64,000 nt of DNA. Origin: Pseudomonadota bacterium. Its GTDB lineage: Bacteria; Desulfobacterota; Desulfovibrionia; Desulfovibrionales; Desulfovibrionaceae. The stretch's first letter is position 1, and every line of letters starts with the position of its first letter. Positions 53,552 to 63,277 of this stretch are shown here, piece by piece. Both the position numbers and the translations under genes were made by a program. Below the pieces are notes generated by a model, which had not been told where the DNA came from, made no database searches, and saw nothing but the letters and a program-made list of their open reading frames with translations. The stretch is taken from contig JAEYDL010000020.1 in the NCBI GenBank assembly GCA_023403845.1, forward strand, positions 186,001 through 250,000, given 5' to 3'.

Positions 53552-54952
53552 CTATTTCCGTCCTTCCTGCAGAATGAGTTCGGCGCAGCGTCTGGCTCCT
53601 CCGAGACGTGGGGCAAGCCAGTCATGGAAGCGGGCAACAACGGCTTCGGGAGCGTCGTGCGGCCCTGCAACGGTCCGCTTCAGGGCAACAGCGACGGCAT
53701 GCGCATCCGGACAGCGTTGCAGCAGGCCCCGCGCTTCCAGCGTGTCTTCGGGCCTTTCCTGTGTCCCCTGAAGCGCCCAGGCGAAATTGTCCAGCGAGGG
53801 GCCGCAACAGGGAATTCTGCCGAGTCCCAGCGGTTCAAGAAAGTTCTGTCCGCCCAGAGGTGCGAGACTGCCGCCGACGAAAACGGCGTCGGCCAGTCTG
53901 TACAGACGACCCAGCTCGCCGAAGGTATCCCAGACAATGACGGCTTCGGCAGGAAACGCTTCCGCGTGACCTGCTCTGGTCAGAGGGCTGATGCCGTCTT
54001 TGCGCAGATGTTCAAGCCAGTCCTGAACGCGGTGCATGTGCCGTGGCGCGATGATGATCGTAGGAAGCGTTTCTCCCGACCGTCCTGTGCGCAGATAGCG
54101 CAAGACGCTCATGACCGCTTCTTCCTCTTCCGCGCGTACGGAGGCCAGCAGAATGGTTCGTCCGCCATGCACGGCGTCGGGGAGCAGCTCCGCGAGTTCC
54201 GGGGATGGTTTTTCAGGGATGTCATACTGTGCGGGCACGGCCCGATCGAATTTGATGTTGGGCACGATCTCTACACGCCCGGAACCGAAAAGCTCCGCGA
54301 AACGGTTTCCGTCTTCCGGGGAGATGGCGGCGATACGGTGTGGCGCAACCTGTTTCCAGAAATCTTCCGAGAAGTTTTTCAGACGGCGGTACTGGCGCAG
54401 GCTCTTGTCCGTCATGCGGCCGTTGAGAACAAGGATCGGAATGCCGCGTTTCGCGCAGGCCAGCATGAGGCCGGGCCAGAGTTCGGTTTCCAGCAGCGCG
54501 ACGACCTTGGGTCGGGCTTGCGTCAGCGCGCGATCCATGATGCGAAGCGTATCCAGAGGAAAGAACGTGACCCGAATGGACAGCTCGGGATGGGTCCGCC
54601 CCAGCGTCGTGGCCATGGCCTGAAGAATTTCAAGTCCCTGACGTGTCCAGGTGGTCACGAGCAGGCGCAGGGACTCGTCGTCCTTCAGACCGGCCCTGCT
54701 GCGCAGTTCCGGAAGACGGGCGACGATTTCCCATGCCAGATAGGCTTCCCCGCCGGAAGCCGCCTGTATCCAGACGTCGGTTTGGGGCAGTTGCTTCGCC
54801 GCCTTGCCTGTCGCCGGCGGTGTTCCGGCCCAGTTGTCCGGCACGAGCCGCCAATTGAAGCCGTCGCGCAGGCGGCGGTTCCGGCGCAGAATCGGACGGG
54901 CCAGCGTCCACGCCAGCCCGTAGAGACGGATCAGCAAGTTCCCCCTGATCAC
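53552..54952 (-). CDS. waaA: 3-deoxy-D-manno-octulosonate (Kdo) transferase
   Basis: A 466-residue GT-B enzyme that adds Kdo to lipid A precursor at the inner membrane. The N-terminal membrane-associated segment is followed by WIQAASGGEAYLAW, ALLETELWPG and VLNGRMTDKSLRQY, all WaaA hallmarks. The C-terminal donor domain has LASVRAEEEEAV and FVGGSLAPLGGQNFLEP. The frame is open to 55003, but the GTG at 54952 has GGAGGG six bases upstream and is preferred. It follows ddl on the minus strand. Its presence shows the cell makes Kdo-containing lipopolysaccharide. Confidence 0.93.
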   Translation of the reverse strand: MIRGNLLIRLYGLAWTLARPILRRNRRLRDGFNWRLVPDNWAGTPPATGKAAKQLPQTDVWIQAASGGEAYLAWEIVARLPELRSRAGLKDDESLRLLVTTWTRQGLEILQAMATTLGRTHPELSIRVTFFPLDTLRIMDRALTQARPKVVALLETELWPGLMLACAKRGIPILVLNGRMTDKSLRQYRRLKNFSEDFWKQVAPHRIAAISPEDGNRFAELFGSGRVEIVPNIKFDRAVPAQYDIPEKPSPELAELLPDAVHGGRTILLASVRAEEEEAVMSVLRYLRTGRSGETLPTIIIAPRHMHRVQDWLEHLRKDGISPLTRAGHAEAFPAEAVIVWDTFGELGRLYRLADAVFVGGSLAPLGGQNFLEPLGLGRIPCCGPSLDNFAWALQGTQERPEDTLEARGLLQRCPDAHAVAVALKRTVAGPHDAPEAVVARFHDWLAPRLGGARRCAELILQEGRK

Positions 54953-54986
54953 AGCGAACCCTCCGGGGTTGGGCGGCGAACCGCGG

Positions 54987-55886
54987 TTATTTTTGAAGCG
55001 CAAGCTCCAGCAGCCGTTCGATCAGATCTCCGAAGGACATGCCGCGGACGGCGGCTTCCCGGGGAACGAGACTCGTGGCGGTCATGCCGGGAGTGGTGTT
55101 GACCTCGAGAATGAACAATTCCCCGTCGTCCCGCAGAATAAAGTCCGCCCGGCTGTATCCCTTGAGACCGAGAGCCTTGTGCGCGCGCAGGGCGTGTTCC
55201 TGCACCTTGGCGGTCAGTTCGGGGGAAAAGGGCGCAGGACAGATTTCCTGCGCTCCGTCAGACGCGTATTTGTTGTGATAGTCGAAATAGGCGCTCTTGG
55301 AGACGATGAGTATGGGGGCGAGGGCCTCTTCGCCAAGCACGCCGCAGGTGACCTCCTGTCCTGAAATCGCCGTTTCCACCAGCGCCTCTTCTCCTATGGA
55401 GAACAGGGCGTTCAAGGAGGTAGCGAGTTCGTCTTCGTTGGTCACGCGGGAGAGGTGCAGGCTGGACCCCCCTGTATTGGACTTGACGAACAGGGGATAG
55501 GCAAGCTCCGGTTTCCAGTTGGGGCCGGGATGCCGGGGCAGGAACACGCCGTCCGGGACGTTTAGTCCCGCCTCGCGAAAAATTTGTCTGGCCGCAGCCT
55601 TGTGCAGGGCAAGGAAGGAGCCGGCCGGCCCCGCCCCCTGATAGGGACAGCCTGCACGGTCCAGAAGAGCCTGTACGAGGCCGTCTTCTCCAGGAGCGCC
55701 ATGCAGGTTGATGAAGGCTACGTCATGCTGGCGGCCCGCTTCCATGAGGCGATCGAAATCCTGAGCCGGATCGAGCAGGGTGACGTAATGGCCGCGTTCA
55801 CGCAGCGTCGCGGCGATCTGCTCGCCGCCGCGCAGGGAAACTTCACGCTCTGGCGACCAGCCGCCCATCAGCAGCAGTACTTTCAT
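54987..55886 (-). CDS. ddl: D-alanine--D-alanine ligase
   Basis: A 299-residue ATP-grasp enzyme that makes the D-Ala-D-Ala dipeptide of peptidoglycan. It starts MKVLLLMGGWSPEREVSLRGG, then NLHGAPGEDGLVQALLD, LFVKSNTGGSS, YSRADFIL and the metal-binding FILEVNTTPGMT. The frame is open to 56165, but this ATG gives the family start; GGAG lies about 10 bases before it. The start overlaps the end of the HD-domain gene by 44 bases, and the length is at the short end for Ddl. Confidence 0.94.
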   Translation of the reverse strand: MKVLLLMGGWSPEREVSLRGGEQIAATLRERGHYVTLLDPAQDFDRLMEAGRQHDVAFINLHGAPGEDGLVQALLDRAGCPYQGAGPAGSFLALHKAAARQIFREAGLNVPDGVFLPRHPGPNWKPELAYPLFVKSNTGGSSLHLSRVTNEDELATSLNALFSIGEEALVETAISGQEVTCGVLGEEALAPILIVSKSAYFDYHNKYASDGAQEICPAPFSPELTAKVQEHALRAHKALGLKGYSRADFILRDDGELFILEVNTTPGMTATSLVPREAAVRGMSFGDLIERLLELALQK

Positions 55887-56529
55887 GGAGGGAAAACTCC
55901 AGTTGCGTCGAAAGGACGCGTTCAATGGTTTTGGCATGTTCCCAGCCCCGGTATATGGCGGCGCGGGATCGTTCCGATTTGCCGTAGCGGACGAGAAGAT
56001 CCTCATAACGTTCGTCCAGCGTGACGATTTCGTCGTGCCGGGCGCGTTTGTCCGCGTAGATGACGAAAAAGACGGGATGGATGAGGCTTTCCGGCAGAGG
56101 CCAGGGCCATTCGACATGATGGTATACCGCCTGAGCGATACGGTGGTTGCCCGTGGCGGCCACAACCCATGAGGAACCTATCTGCGCGTGGCTGCCCCCG
56201 TGCTGCACGGTGTAGGATTTGGCTATGTCGTGCAGAAGACCGGCTGCCCTGCTGATGGCGCGCAACTGGTCGGGCCGGTCTGCCGCGCCGATCTCCGCGG
56301 CTCGTGCCGCCAGAGCTTCGGCCATGTTTGCGACCTGACGGCTGTGGCGACCGATATGTTCGAACATACCGTACCGCTGCCAGACTGCGAGGCAGGCCGT
56401 TTCATCCGGAACAGGGTCAGCTCCCACCGGGTCTTCCCACAGGCCGGGGAGTTGCGGCAGGGTCGGCGGGTCCCACGGTTTTCCCGTATGCAGCGGGGGC
56501 GTTTCAAAATGAATGGAGGGTTGGGACAT
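55843..56529 (-). CDS. HD-domain phosphohydrolase-like protein
   Basis: A 228-residue protein with the HD metal motif: HSRQVANMA around residue 61, LLHDIAK at about 98 with the His-Asp pair, a later histidine in VYHHVEW, and a YADK acidic residue. HD-domain proteins of this size are metal-dependent phosphohydrolases, often acting on nucleotides. The ATG at 56529 follows GAGGA; the open frame continues upstream. The 44-base overlap with ddl suggests they are co-transcribed. Confidence 0.85.
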   Translation of the reverse strand: MSQPSIHFETPPLHTGKPWDPPTLPQLPGLWEDPVGADPVPDETACLAVWQRYGMFEHIGRHSRQVANMAEALAARAAEIGAADRPDQLRAISRAAGLLHDIAKSYTVQHGGSHAQIGSSWVVAATGNHRIAQAVYHHVEWPWPLPESLIHPVFFVIYADKRARHDEIVTLDERYEDLLVRYGKSERSRAAIYRGWEHAKTIERVLSTQLEFSLHESTAADGRLVARA

Positions 56530-56844
56530 ACTGGTCCTCGATGAAGCTGGAAGAGAGACTGCGACGTGAACTCCGCGCGGGGCGGCGGAACCGACGGGAC
56601 AAGATGTCGTCCCATGCATCGGGAAGACTGCGATACGCCTCCCATGTATCAATATCCGTGACAGATGCCGTATCATTGCTGGGCACAAGGCGCAAGCCGA
56701 ATACCGACAGAAGTGTCCGGGCGCCAATGTCCCGGGTTTTTCTGAGCGGCCTGAAAGACCCGGGCCGGAAGAAAGGCAGGATGAACGCGTTTCCATCGCA
56801 GACCGGAACCGCGACGCGGAGCGCTGTCCGGTCGGGCATGCCGT
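56530..56844 (+). other. Non-coding gap between the YgiQ-like and HD-domain genes
   Basis: These 315 bases hold no supported gene. A CCCGGGT/ACCCGGG inverted repeat at about 56729-56762 encloses 20 bases and might slow transcription between the two minus-strand genes. Confidence 0.45.
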
Positions 56845-58812
56845 TCAGCCGCGCCTGCGCTTCGAGCAGGCGGCCCTGCGTCCGGGCTGGCGTTCATCCC
56901 CGTGTTCTTTCCTGCTCTCCATGTCCCGCGTTCGGCGTTTTTCTTCCTTTCGCCGCGGTGTGCGTCCTGCGTCGGCCTGCACTCTCCCGGGGGCGTCCGG
57001 CGGGGGCGCGGCGCGACGGAGATCCCGCAGATCCGCGTTGCCCAGCAGGATGTCATGTTGCCGTCTGCGCTCGGCGTCCGTGCGGGCGACGTAGAGCGGA
57101 GAACCGTCGGGAGCGCAACCGGAATAATACATGGCCGTGGCCACGGTGCCCGGCGTGGGAATGAAGCATTGCACCTGCCGTGGAGACCAGTGTCTGGCGG
57201 CCAGCCAGTCGCGCAGCTCCCGCATGTGCGTGTCGGTACAGCCGGGGAAGGCGCTCATCAGGTAGGGAATGACGTACTGTTCCTTTCCGTTGGCGCGGGA
57301 ATAGGCCGCAAAGGCCTCGAGGAACGCCTCGAAAGGTTTCATGCCCGGCTTGCGCATGAGCGCGAGGACTGCAGGAGAGCAGTGTTCCGGCGCGATCTTG
57401 AGCTGACCCCCAGTGAATTCCCCGGCGTAGGCTGCAAGCGCGGTGGCGTCCTGGAGCGCAAGGTCGAAGCGGACGCCGCTGGCGACGCGGACGTGTTTGA
57501 CGCCAGGTGTACGCTGGACGGCTCTGAGCAGATCAATGCAGGCCTTTTGATCCACCCGGAAACCCTTGCAGATGGTGGGATGCATGCAGCTGTCGCGTCG
57601 GCAGCGGGAGGGATCGAAGACGCATGTCGCTCCCCACATGTTGGCGCTTGGTCCCCCTACATCGGAAATGGAACCGCCGCGCGGCATGGCCGCGATGCGT
57701 CCCGCCTCCTCGAGTATCGATTCGCGCGAGCGGGAGGCGATACGGCGTCCCTGATGCAGGGCCAGCGAGCAGAAGGAGCATCCGCCTCCGCACCCCCGGT
57801 GGGTCGTGATGCTTGTGGCGATCATTTCCGTGGCCGGAATGGGTTCCCGATAGGAGGGGTGGGGGAGACGGGAGAAGGGGATGGCGTAGAGCGCGTCCAG
57901 TTCTTCCTGCGTCAGGGGCGCTGCCGGGGGCGTGACGAGAACGGCTCTGTCGCCGTTGAGCTGGATGAGGGAACGGCGCATCTGATGCGTTTCCCGTTCA
58001 AGGAGAAGGCTTCCTTCCAGATAGGCGCGAGGGACGGCGAGCATGGTTTCATGGGATGGCAGTTCGATGTATTCTCCGCCGTCGTTTTTGATCGCGGGGA
58101 GATCTTTTGTACGCACGAGGCGGGCAGTTCCATGGATGCCCGACCAGAGATCGGGCCAGAGTTCATCGGCGGGGAGGACGGAAAGATCACCCAGAAGGTC
58201 GGCTACAGCGTCCAGCCGGCGGGCCGTTTCCAGAATCGCCCGTTCGCCCATGCCGCAGAAAAGGAGATCGAGCCGGGCGTCGAAAAGCAGAGAGCGACGC
58301 AATTCATCCGACCAGAAGTCGTAGTGGGTGATCCGGCGCAAGGATGCCTCGATGCCGCCCGCGGTCAGCGGCAGGCCCGGAAAGGCGCGGCGCACGAGGT
58401 TGGCGTAGACGATGACCGCCCGGTTCGGGCGCGCTCCGGCCTTGCCTCCCGGCGTGTAGGCGTCGTCATGTCGTTTGCGCCGAAAGGCCGTATAGTGGGC
58501 AAGCATGGAATCCAGCGCCCCGGCGCTGACGCCCGCGAAAAGCCGGGGACGTCCCATGGCCGAGACGGCGGCCACGCCTGCAGCTTCGTCCTTCCATACT
58601 GGCTGCGCCACAATTCCCGTGCGATAGCCGTGCGCCACGAGCCAGCGCCCGAGCAACGGCACTCCGAAGGCCGGATGATCCACATAGGCGTCTCCGGTCA
58701 CAAGCAGAATGTCCAGCTCGTCCCAGTTGAGCGCGTCCATTTCGCCCCTGGTCATGGGCAGGACGGGAGGCTGGGGCAGTGGCGTACGGACGGGGAGGGG
58801 AAGGTCGAACAT
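56845..58812 (-). CDS. YgiQ-family radical SAM protein
   Basis: A 655-residue enzyme with the radical SAM motif CGGGCSFC at about residue 345, preceded by TSITTHRG. Other YgiQ features are AGGIEASLRRITHYD, GGPSANMWG, CSPAVLALMRKPG, QCFIPTPGTVATAMYYSG and the long N-terminal domain starting DILLVTGDAYVDHPAFG. The reaction is unknown. The C-terminal 70 residues are highly charged and Arg-rich. The first ATG has no clear ribosome binding site, so the exact start is uncertain. Confidence 0.9.
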   Translation of the reverse strand: MFDLPLPVRTPLPQPPVLPMTRGEMDALNWDELDILLVTGDAYVDHPAFGVPLLGRWLVAHGYRTGIVAQPVWKDEAAGVAAVSAMGRPRLFAGVSAGALDSMLAHYTAFRRKRHDDAYTPGGKAGARPNRAVIVYANLVRRAFPGLPLTAGGIEASLRRITHYDFWSDELRRSLLFDARLDLLFCGMGERAILETARRLDAVADLLGDLSVLPADELWPDLWSGIHGTARLVRTKDLPAIKNDGGEYIELPSHETMLAVPRAYLEGSLLLERETHQMRRSLIQLNGDRAVLVTPPAAPLTQEELDALYAIPFSRLPHPSYREPIPATEMIATSITTHRGCGGGCSFCSLALHQGRRIASRSRESILEEAGRIAAMPRGGSISDVGGPSANMWGATCVFDPSRCRRDSCMHPTICKGFRVDQKACIDLLRAVQRTPGVKHVRVASGVRFDLALQDATALAAYAGEFTGGQLKIAPEHCSPAVLALMRKPGMKPFEAFLEAFAAYSRANGKEQYVIPYLMSAFPGCTDTHMRELRDWLAARHWSPRQVQCFIPTPGTVATAMYYSGCAPDGSPLYVARTDAERRRQHDILLGNADLRDLRRAAPPPDAPGRVQADAGRTPRRKEEKRRTRDMESRKEHGDERQPGRRAACSKRRRG

Positions 58813-58923
58813 GAGAAATCCGTGGATGAGGTGAGCGACTTTGCCCGGACGGGGAACCTGCCGAAAAGCATAGAAGACGACCGGGATATGTCAATGGGGG
58901 CTTCCGGTCCCGCGCGAGAAAAA

Positions 58924-58959
58924 CAACAAAAACGGAAGGCATGCCTTCCGTTTTTGTTG
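58924..58959 (-). terminator. Palindromic terminator after the FG-GAP gene
   Basis: A perfect 17-bp inverted repeat (CAACAAAAACGGAAGGC and its complement) has only AT between its arms. Read on the minus strand it ends in TTTTTGTTG after the GC stem, so it terminates the FG-GAP gene. Its symmetry lets it work in either direction. Confidence 0.93.
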
Positions 58960-58980
58960 CGATTTCCGATCGGTTCGCGT

Positions 58981-60624
58981 TTATTCCAGCACAGGGGCCG
59001 TCTTCGGATCGGTGAGACTCAGATCCAGAGGATAGGCCACGATGACGGTCTTGCGGTTCTGGAGTCCCAGAGCACCCGGATGGGTGTTCAGGCAGACCAC
59101 GAGGTCTCTGGTGCCGTCGTTGTTCGGGTCGGAGATGTCGAAGTCGACGACGGATCCCTTGATCCGGCGGGTCTTCCACTGCAGGCTCAGGCCGACGCCG
59201 TCCCAGTACAGGTTATGAATTTCGCCCTCGGGGTAGAAACGGTAGTTTTCGAAGAACTGGGCCGAAACCGAGATGGGCTTGTTGACCATGATTTCCCACG
59301 TGCCGTCCCTTTCCAGATCGTTGGGGACCATGCGCAGGGGAATGAAGTAGTTGGACGGGATGAGGATATTGTTTTTGCCCATGCCGGGCATATGCGTCTG
59401 TTCGGCAATGCCGACGGCCGCTCCGGAGAACTTTTCATCCGTCTGAGACAGCTGCCCTCCGCTGGGCGCGAACACACGCAGATGTTCATCGTCGGTAAGC
59501 ATGACGAGCTTGTCGGTTTCCTCGCCCGTCTTGCCGGGCAGATAGGCGAAGTTCAGAGCGTTGACGCCGCTGGGAAGAGCGATCTTTTTCACCTGAATGA
59601 GGGAGTCGCCCTGCTTGGCCATTTCATAGACGCCAGAACGGGAGAATATGCGGTTGGGATCGCCTTTCTGGCCGACCAGCGTAGGCATGAAGTCCGGCAT
59701 GACGCGGACGACGTTCACATAATAGGGCGCACGTTTGACCAGTTCGGTGAACTTGTTGCCCTTGAAGCTCAGAATAAAGGCGTAGGGAGTGGTTCCCTCC
59801 GCGTCGTACGTGGAGAGCACGATTTCGTCGGTGTTGTCGCGGTCCATGTCGATGCTGCGGACCAGGATGGGCGTCAGACGGGGAGAAATGTCGTATTCTC
59901 CGAGAGGGACCAGGCGACCGTTGTCCCAGCGATAGACGTAGAGCCGCTTTTCGCTGAGAACGACGATTTCGTTCTTTCCATCCCCGTTCACGTCGGCCAC
60001 GACCATGCCGACGGCGGCATAGGGAAGGGTCTGGCTGCGCAGGCGGGTGCCGTCACTGCCCTGATAGCGGAACTGCGGGTTCAGATAGACCTGACGCTGT
60101 GTGGTCTCATTATGCATGAAGCTGGGATTCATCTGGTTGACCATGGTCACGCCGTCCGCCGCGCCCTGTCCGCCGCGTCCGAAGACCTCGGCGTTGATGG
60201 CGGTGGAGATGTTCTGCAGAGCGGAGATGAGGTCGTTGACCTGCGTCCTGGCCGCCTTGTGCCAGGTCTTGCCGTTTTTGCCCTGCACGCGGACGTCCAC
60301 GCTGGCTTCCTGCTCCACGATGGTCACGTCGCCCCAGACAACATAGTCCGCGCCCGTAGCGGAGAGCGCTTTGGCGGCGCTTCCGGAATCGGTCACCCGA
60401 CCCGCCTTGGCGATATTCGCGTCGGAGACGGGCTGAACATGATCTTCCCAGTACAGGCGGGAGGTCAGCATGGAGGGAATGGCCTTCTCAAGATAGGTGA
60501 AGCCGCTGGGGCCATTGACCTTGAAGGGCAGCACCGCGTAACTGCTTATATCGGCGGCGAGGGCTTGCGCCGCGAAAACCAGCATTGTACACAGCACGAA
60601 GGCCGTACGGAAAAGCAGATGCAT
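58981..60624 (-). CDS. Exported FG-GAP/VCBS-repeat protein
   Basis: A 547-residue protein with an N-terminal signal peptide (MHLLFRTAFVLCTMLVFAAQALA). Residues 25-150 resemble a TolB-like N-terminal domain that gauges status (YAVLPFKVNGPSGF). The rest contains calcium-binding-like repeats, for example ADVNGDGKNEIVV, DMDRDNTDEIVL and SDPNNDGTRDLVV, of the FG-GAP/VCBS type. Such repeats usually fold as a beta-propeller. The function is unknown. The ATG at 60624 follows AAGGAGA. A TATAGT box at 60681-60686 (minus strand) may be its promoter. Confidence 0.82.
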   Translation of the reverse strand: MHLLFRTAFVLCTMLVFAAQALAADISSYAVLPFKVNGPSGFTYLEKAIPSMLTSRLYWEDHVQPVSDANIAKAGRVTDSGSAAKALSATGADYVVWGDVTIVEQEASVDVRVQGKNGKTWHKAARTQVNDLISALQNISTAINAEVFGRGGQGAADGVTMVNQMNPSFMHNETTQRQVYLNPQFRYQGSDGTRLRSQTLPYAAVGMVVADVNGDGKNEIVVLSEKRLYVYRWDNGRLVPLGEYDISPRLTPILVRSIDMDRDNTDEIVLSTYDAEGTTPYAFILSFKGNKFTELVKRAPYYVNVVRVMPDFMPTLVGQKGDPNRIFSRSGVYEMAKQGDSLIQVKKIALPSGVNALNFAYLPGKTGEETDKLVMLTDDEHLRVFAPSGGQLSQTDEKFSGAAVGIAEQTHMPGMGKNNILIPSNYFIPLRMVPNDLERDGTWEIMVNKPISVSAQFFENYRFYPEGEIHNLYWDGVGLSLQWKTRRIKGSVVDFDISDPNNDGTRDLVVCLNTHPGALGLQNRKTVIVAYPLDLSLTDPKTAPVLE

Positions 60625-60758
60625 TGGTAGTCTCCTTGGAGGTTTGCCGGAGTGGAACACCGGCCTGCATTTTCCATACTACTATACACCAGCCCGTCCC
60701 GGCAAGTCGGGAAGAGGCCCTTTTTTTTCAACGTTTACCGATACGGATACAGAAAATC

Positions 60759-62099
60759 ATGTCTGAAACCGCGCCACTCCGCCGTTCGTTCCGCCTCGTC
60801 TGCGCGCCGGAGCGGATTCCGCTCGTCGAAGCCCTGCTGGAAGCTCAGGGGTTCGTCTTCGAACCGGAGCCGTTCTCTCCCATGGCCAGGAGGCTCCTTG
60901 CGGAACCTTTTCCGCTGGGCGGAAGTCTCGCCGCGACCTGGGGATTCCTGTACATTCAGGACCGTTCGTCCATGCTGCCTCCGCTGGCGCTGGCGCCGGA
61001 GCGGGGAGCCTGCGTGCTGGACTGCTGCGCCAGCCCCGGCAGCAAGACGGGATTCCTCGCCCAGCTTGTGGGACCTGAGGGACTGGTCCTTGGCAATGAG
61101 CCCGCCAAGCCCCGTCTCGCCACCCTGCGTCGCAATCTTGCGGCCCTGAATCTTTTCCAGACCGTCACCTGCTCATGGCCGGGAGAACGCCTCCCCATGT
61201 CAGACGCCTCATGGGATCGCATTCTGCTGGATCCGCCCTGTTCCGGCTGGGGGACCACGGACAAGCATCCGCAGGCGGTCAGAATGTGGCAGGGAGATCG
61301 GCTGAAGCCCCTGATCGAGCTGCAGCGCGCTTTGCTTGCGCAGGCGGCGCGTCTGTTGAAGCCGGGAGGGCGGATGGTCTACTCCACATGCACCACAAAT
61401 GTGGATGAAAATGAAGGACAGGTCCGCTTCGCCGTGGAGGAGCTGGGTCTTGAACTGCATCCTCTGAAGCCGTTCCCCGGTTTCGTGTTTGCGGACCCCG
61501 AACTTCCTGGCTGCGAGGGGACGCTTCGGGTGGATGAAGACGCTTCCGGAGCGCAGGGATTTTACATAGCCTGTCTGGTCAGGCCGGACGCCGCGCCGGC
61601 TCCGGCCGGGATACGGGAGCACGGGGAAGAGGCCTTCTCCGGACCGGTTTTTGGAAAACGGAGCGGGACTGCGCGCGGACGCGGCAGCGGCAAGCCCGGT
61701 GCGCTGGCCTCCCGGCAGAGTCTTCCCTCGTCCATACTGCGCGAATCCGGGCTTGATCCGGACCTGTTGCCTCCCGGAGAACTGGCCGTTTTCAACGGGA
61801 CGATTCATTTCCTTCCGGAACAGGCCCTGGCCTCGCTGTCCGAAGTCGTTCGCTGGCAGGGAATGGCGCTGGGCAAGGCGGGCGTTCAGGGACCGAACTT
61901 TTCCACACGGCTGCGCGAGCTTATTGATCCCGATTCCCGGGGTGCGGCCCGGCTTCAGATTGACGAACTCGGCCCCATCGAGGCCCTGTTGCAGGGCAGG
62001 AGTCTGGAGACCGGTCTGCCCGGCCGTGTCGCCAACCTGTTCTGGCAGGATCTGCCGCTGGGGCAGGTTCGTCTCAAATCCGGACGCGCCCTGCTGTAG
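60759..62099 (+). CDS. RsmB/RsmF-like RNA m5C methyltransferase
   Basis: A 446-residue SAM-dependent enzyme of the NOL1/NOP2/Sun group. CVLDCCASPGSKTGFLA binds SAM. LLDPPCSGWGTT holds one catalytic Cys and YSTCTTNVDENEGQV the second. The C-terminal 120 residues form an RNA-binding extension like that of RsmF. It probably methylates a cytosine in rRNA; whether it corresponds to RsmB or RsmF cannot be settled by eye. The frame extends upstream, and the ATG at 60759 is chosen from the protein alignment because its ribosome binding site is weak. Confidence 0.87.
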   Translation: MSETAPLRRSFRLVCAPERIPLVEALLEAQGFVFEPEPFSPMARRLLAEPFPLGGSLAATWGFLYIQDRSSMLPPLALAPERGACVLDCCASPGSKTGFLAQLVGPEGLVLGNEPAKPRLATLRRNLAALNLFQTVTCSWPGERLPMSDASWDRILLDPPCSGWGTTDKHPQAVRMWQGDRLKPLIELQRALLAQAARLLKPGGRMVYSTCTTNVDENEGQVRFAVEELGLELHPLKPFPGFVFADPELPGCEGTLRVDEDASGAQGFYIACLVRPDAAPAPAGIREHGEEAFSGPVFGKRSGTARGRGSGKPGALASRQSLPSSILRESGLDPDLLPPGELAVFNGTIHFLPEQALASLSEVVRWQGMALGKAGVQGPNFSTRLRELIDPDSRGAARLQIDELGPIEALLQGRSLETGLPGRVANLFWQDLPLGQVRLKSGRALL

Positions 62100-62266
62100 A
62101 AGCGCCGGCGGACCACGGAGTCTGTCCGTTCAGTTTCGGAGTCCCGGATCAAGGGGCAGGGTGGCGCTCAAGTCACGCGGCATTCAGACGTGGAGGACGT
62201 TTCCCGCGGTTTTGTCCTGACGAACGCGAGGGTTTCCGGCGCCCGGCCGGAATATGGCGGATGCTT

Positions 62267-63277
62267 ATGACTGATTCCCCTTCTCTGATCGACGGTATGG
62301 GGCGTACTGTGCGCTATGTGCGTCTTTCGGTCACAGACCGTTGCAACCTGCGCTGCGTCTACTGCCGCAGCGGTTTTGAGACGTTTATTCCGCATGAGTC
62401 CATTCTGCGCTATGAGGAAATGGAAACGCTGGTCGATCTGGCCGTGTCCCTCGGAGTGGAAAAAGTCCGCCTGACGGGGGGAGAACCTTTTGTGCGCCGT
62501 GGTTTTCTCGATTTCCTCGAACGGTTGCGCACCAGACATCCCGCACTGGACATAAGGATTACGTCCAATGGAACATTGCTTGCTCCGGCCATTCCCCGCC
62601 TGAAGGATATCGGGATCAATGCCGTGAACCTGTCTCTGGATACCTTTGACCGGGATAAGTTTGCGCGCATCACCGGAGCGGACCTGCTGCCGCGGGTACT
62701 GGAAAGCATGGACGGGCTGCTGAAGGCCGGGATTCCTTTCAAGATCAACGCCGTGGCCGTACGTGGTGTCAATGATATGGAACTGACAGGCTTTCTTGAA
62801 TATGCCCTGCACAACCCCGTCGAGGTCAGGTTCATCGAGTTCATGCCGATGGGAGAGAACACCCGCTGGTCGTCCGAGCGCTTCTGGTCGGCGGAGGACA
62901 TCCTTGCCGAGGTGCGCAAACATTGCCTGGCGGAACCGCTGGCACCGGCCTCGAACGCCGGAGGTCCCGCCCGTTCATATCTGCTTAAGGCCGGAGGAGG
63001 CGAGCAGGGGCGGTTGGGTTTGATCACTCCGCTGTCCAGCCATTTCTGCGTGGCCTGCAACCGATTGCGCTTCACGTCCGAAGGTGCGCTGCGGACATGC
63101 CTCTATGATGACCGGGAGTACCGGTTGCGGGGCGCGCTGCGTCATTCCCGTCTGGGGCCGGAAGCCGTACGCCGCATCATTGCGCTTGCCGTTCTGCGCA
63201 AGCCGTTCGGTTCCCGGCTGCTGGAGGCTCGCACGAACGCCGTGGCCATACGTCGGATGAGCGCCATAGGCGGATAG
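62267..63277 (+). CDS. moaA: GTP 3',8-cyclase MoaA
   Basis: A 336-residue radical SAM enzyme that starts molybdopterin synthesis from GTP. The N-terminal cluster motif is CNLRCVYC, and the C-terminal cluster is FCVACNRLR plus the later Cys in LRTCLY. LTGGEPFVRRG and NLSLDTFD are family blocks. An in-frame ATG lies at 62261; the one at 62267 is preferred because GGCGG is six bases upstream. MoaA supports enzymes such as formate dehydrogenase. No other mo genes are in the window. Confidence 0.94.
   Translation: MTDSPSLIDGMGRTVRYVRLSVTDRCNLRCVYCRSGFETFIPHESILRYEEMETLVDLAVSLGVEKVRLTGGEPFVRRGFLDFLERLRTRHPALDIRITSNGTLLAPAIPRLKDIGINAVNLSLDTFDRDKFARITGADLLPRVLESMDGLLKAGIPFKINAVAVRGVNDMELTGFLEYALHNPVEVRFIEFMPMGENTRWSSERFWSAEDILAEVRKHCLAEPLAPASNAGGPARSYLLKAGGGEQGRLGLITPLSSHFCVACNRLRFTSEGALRTCLYDDREYRLRGALRHSRLGPEAVRRIIALAVLRKPFGSRLLEARTNAVAIRRMSAIGG

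Noticed and set aside
56902..60630. A 1242-codon plus-strand frame antisense to the YgiQ-like and FG-GAP genes
   Set aside because: It spans two well-supported genes and a perfect terminator palindrome. Such long shadows are expected in GC-rich DNA.
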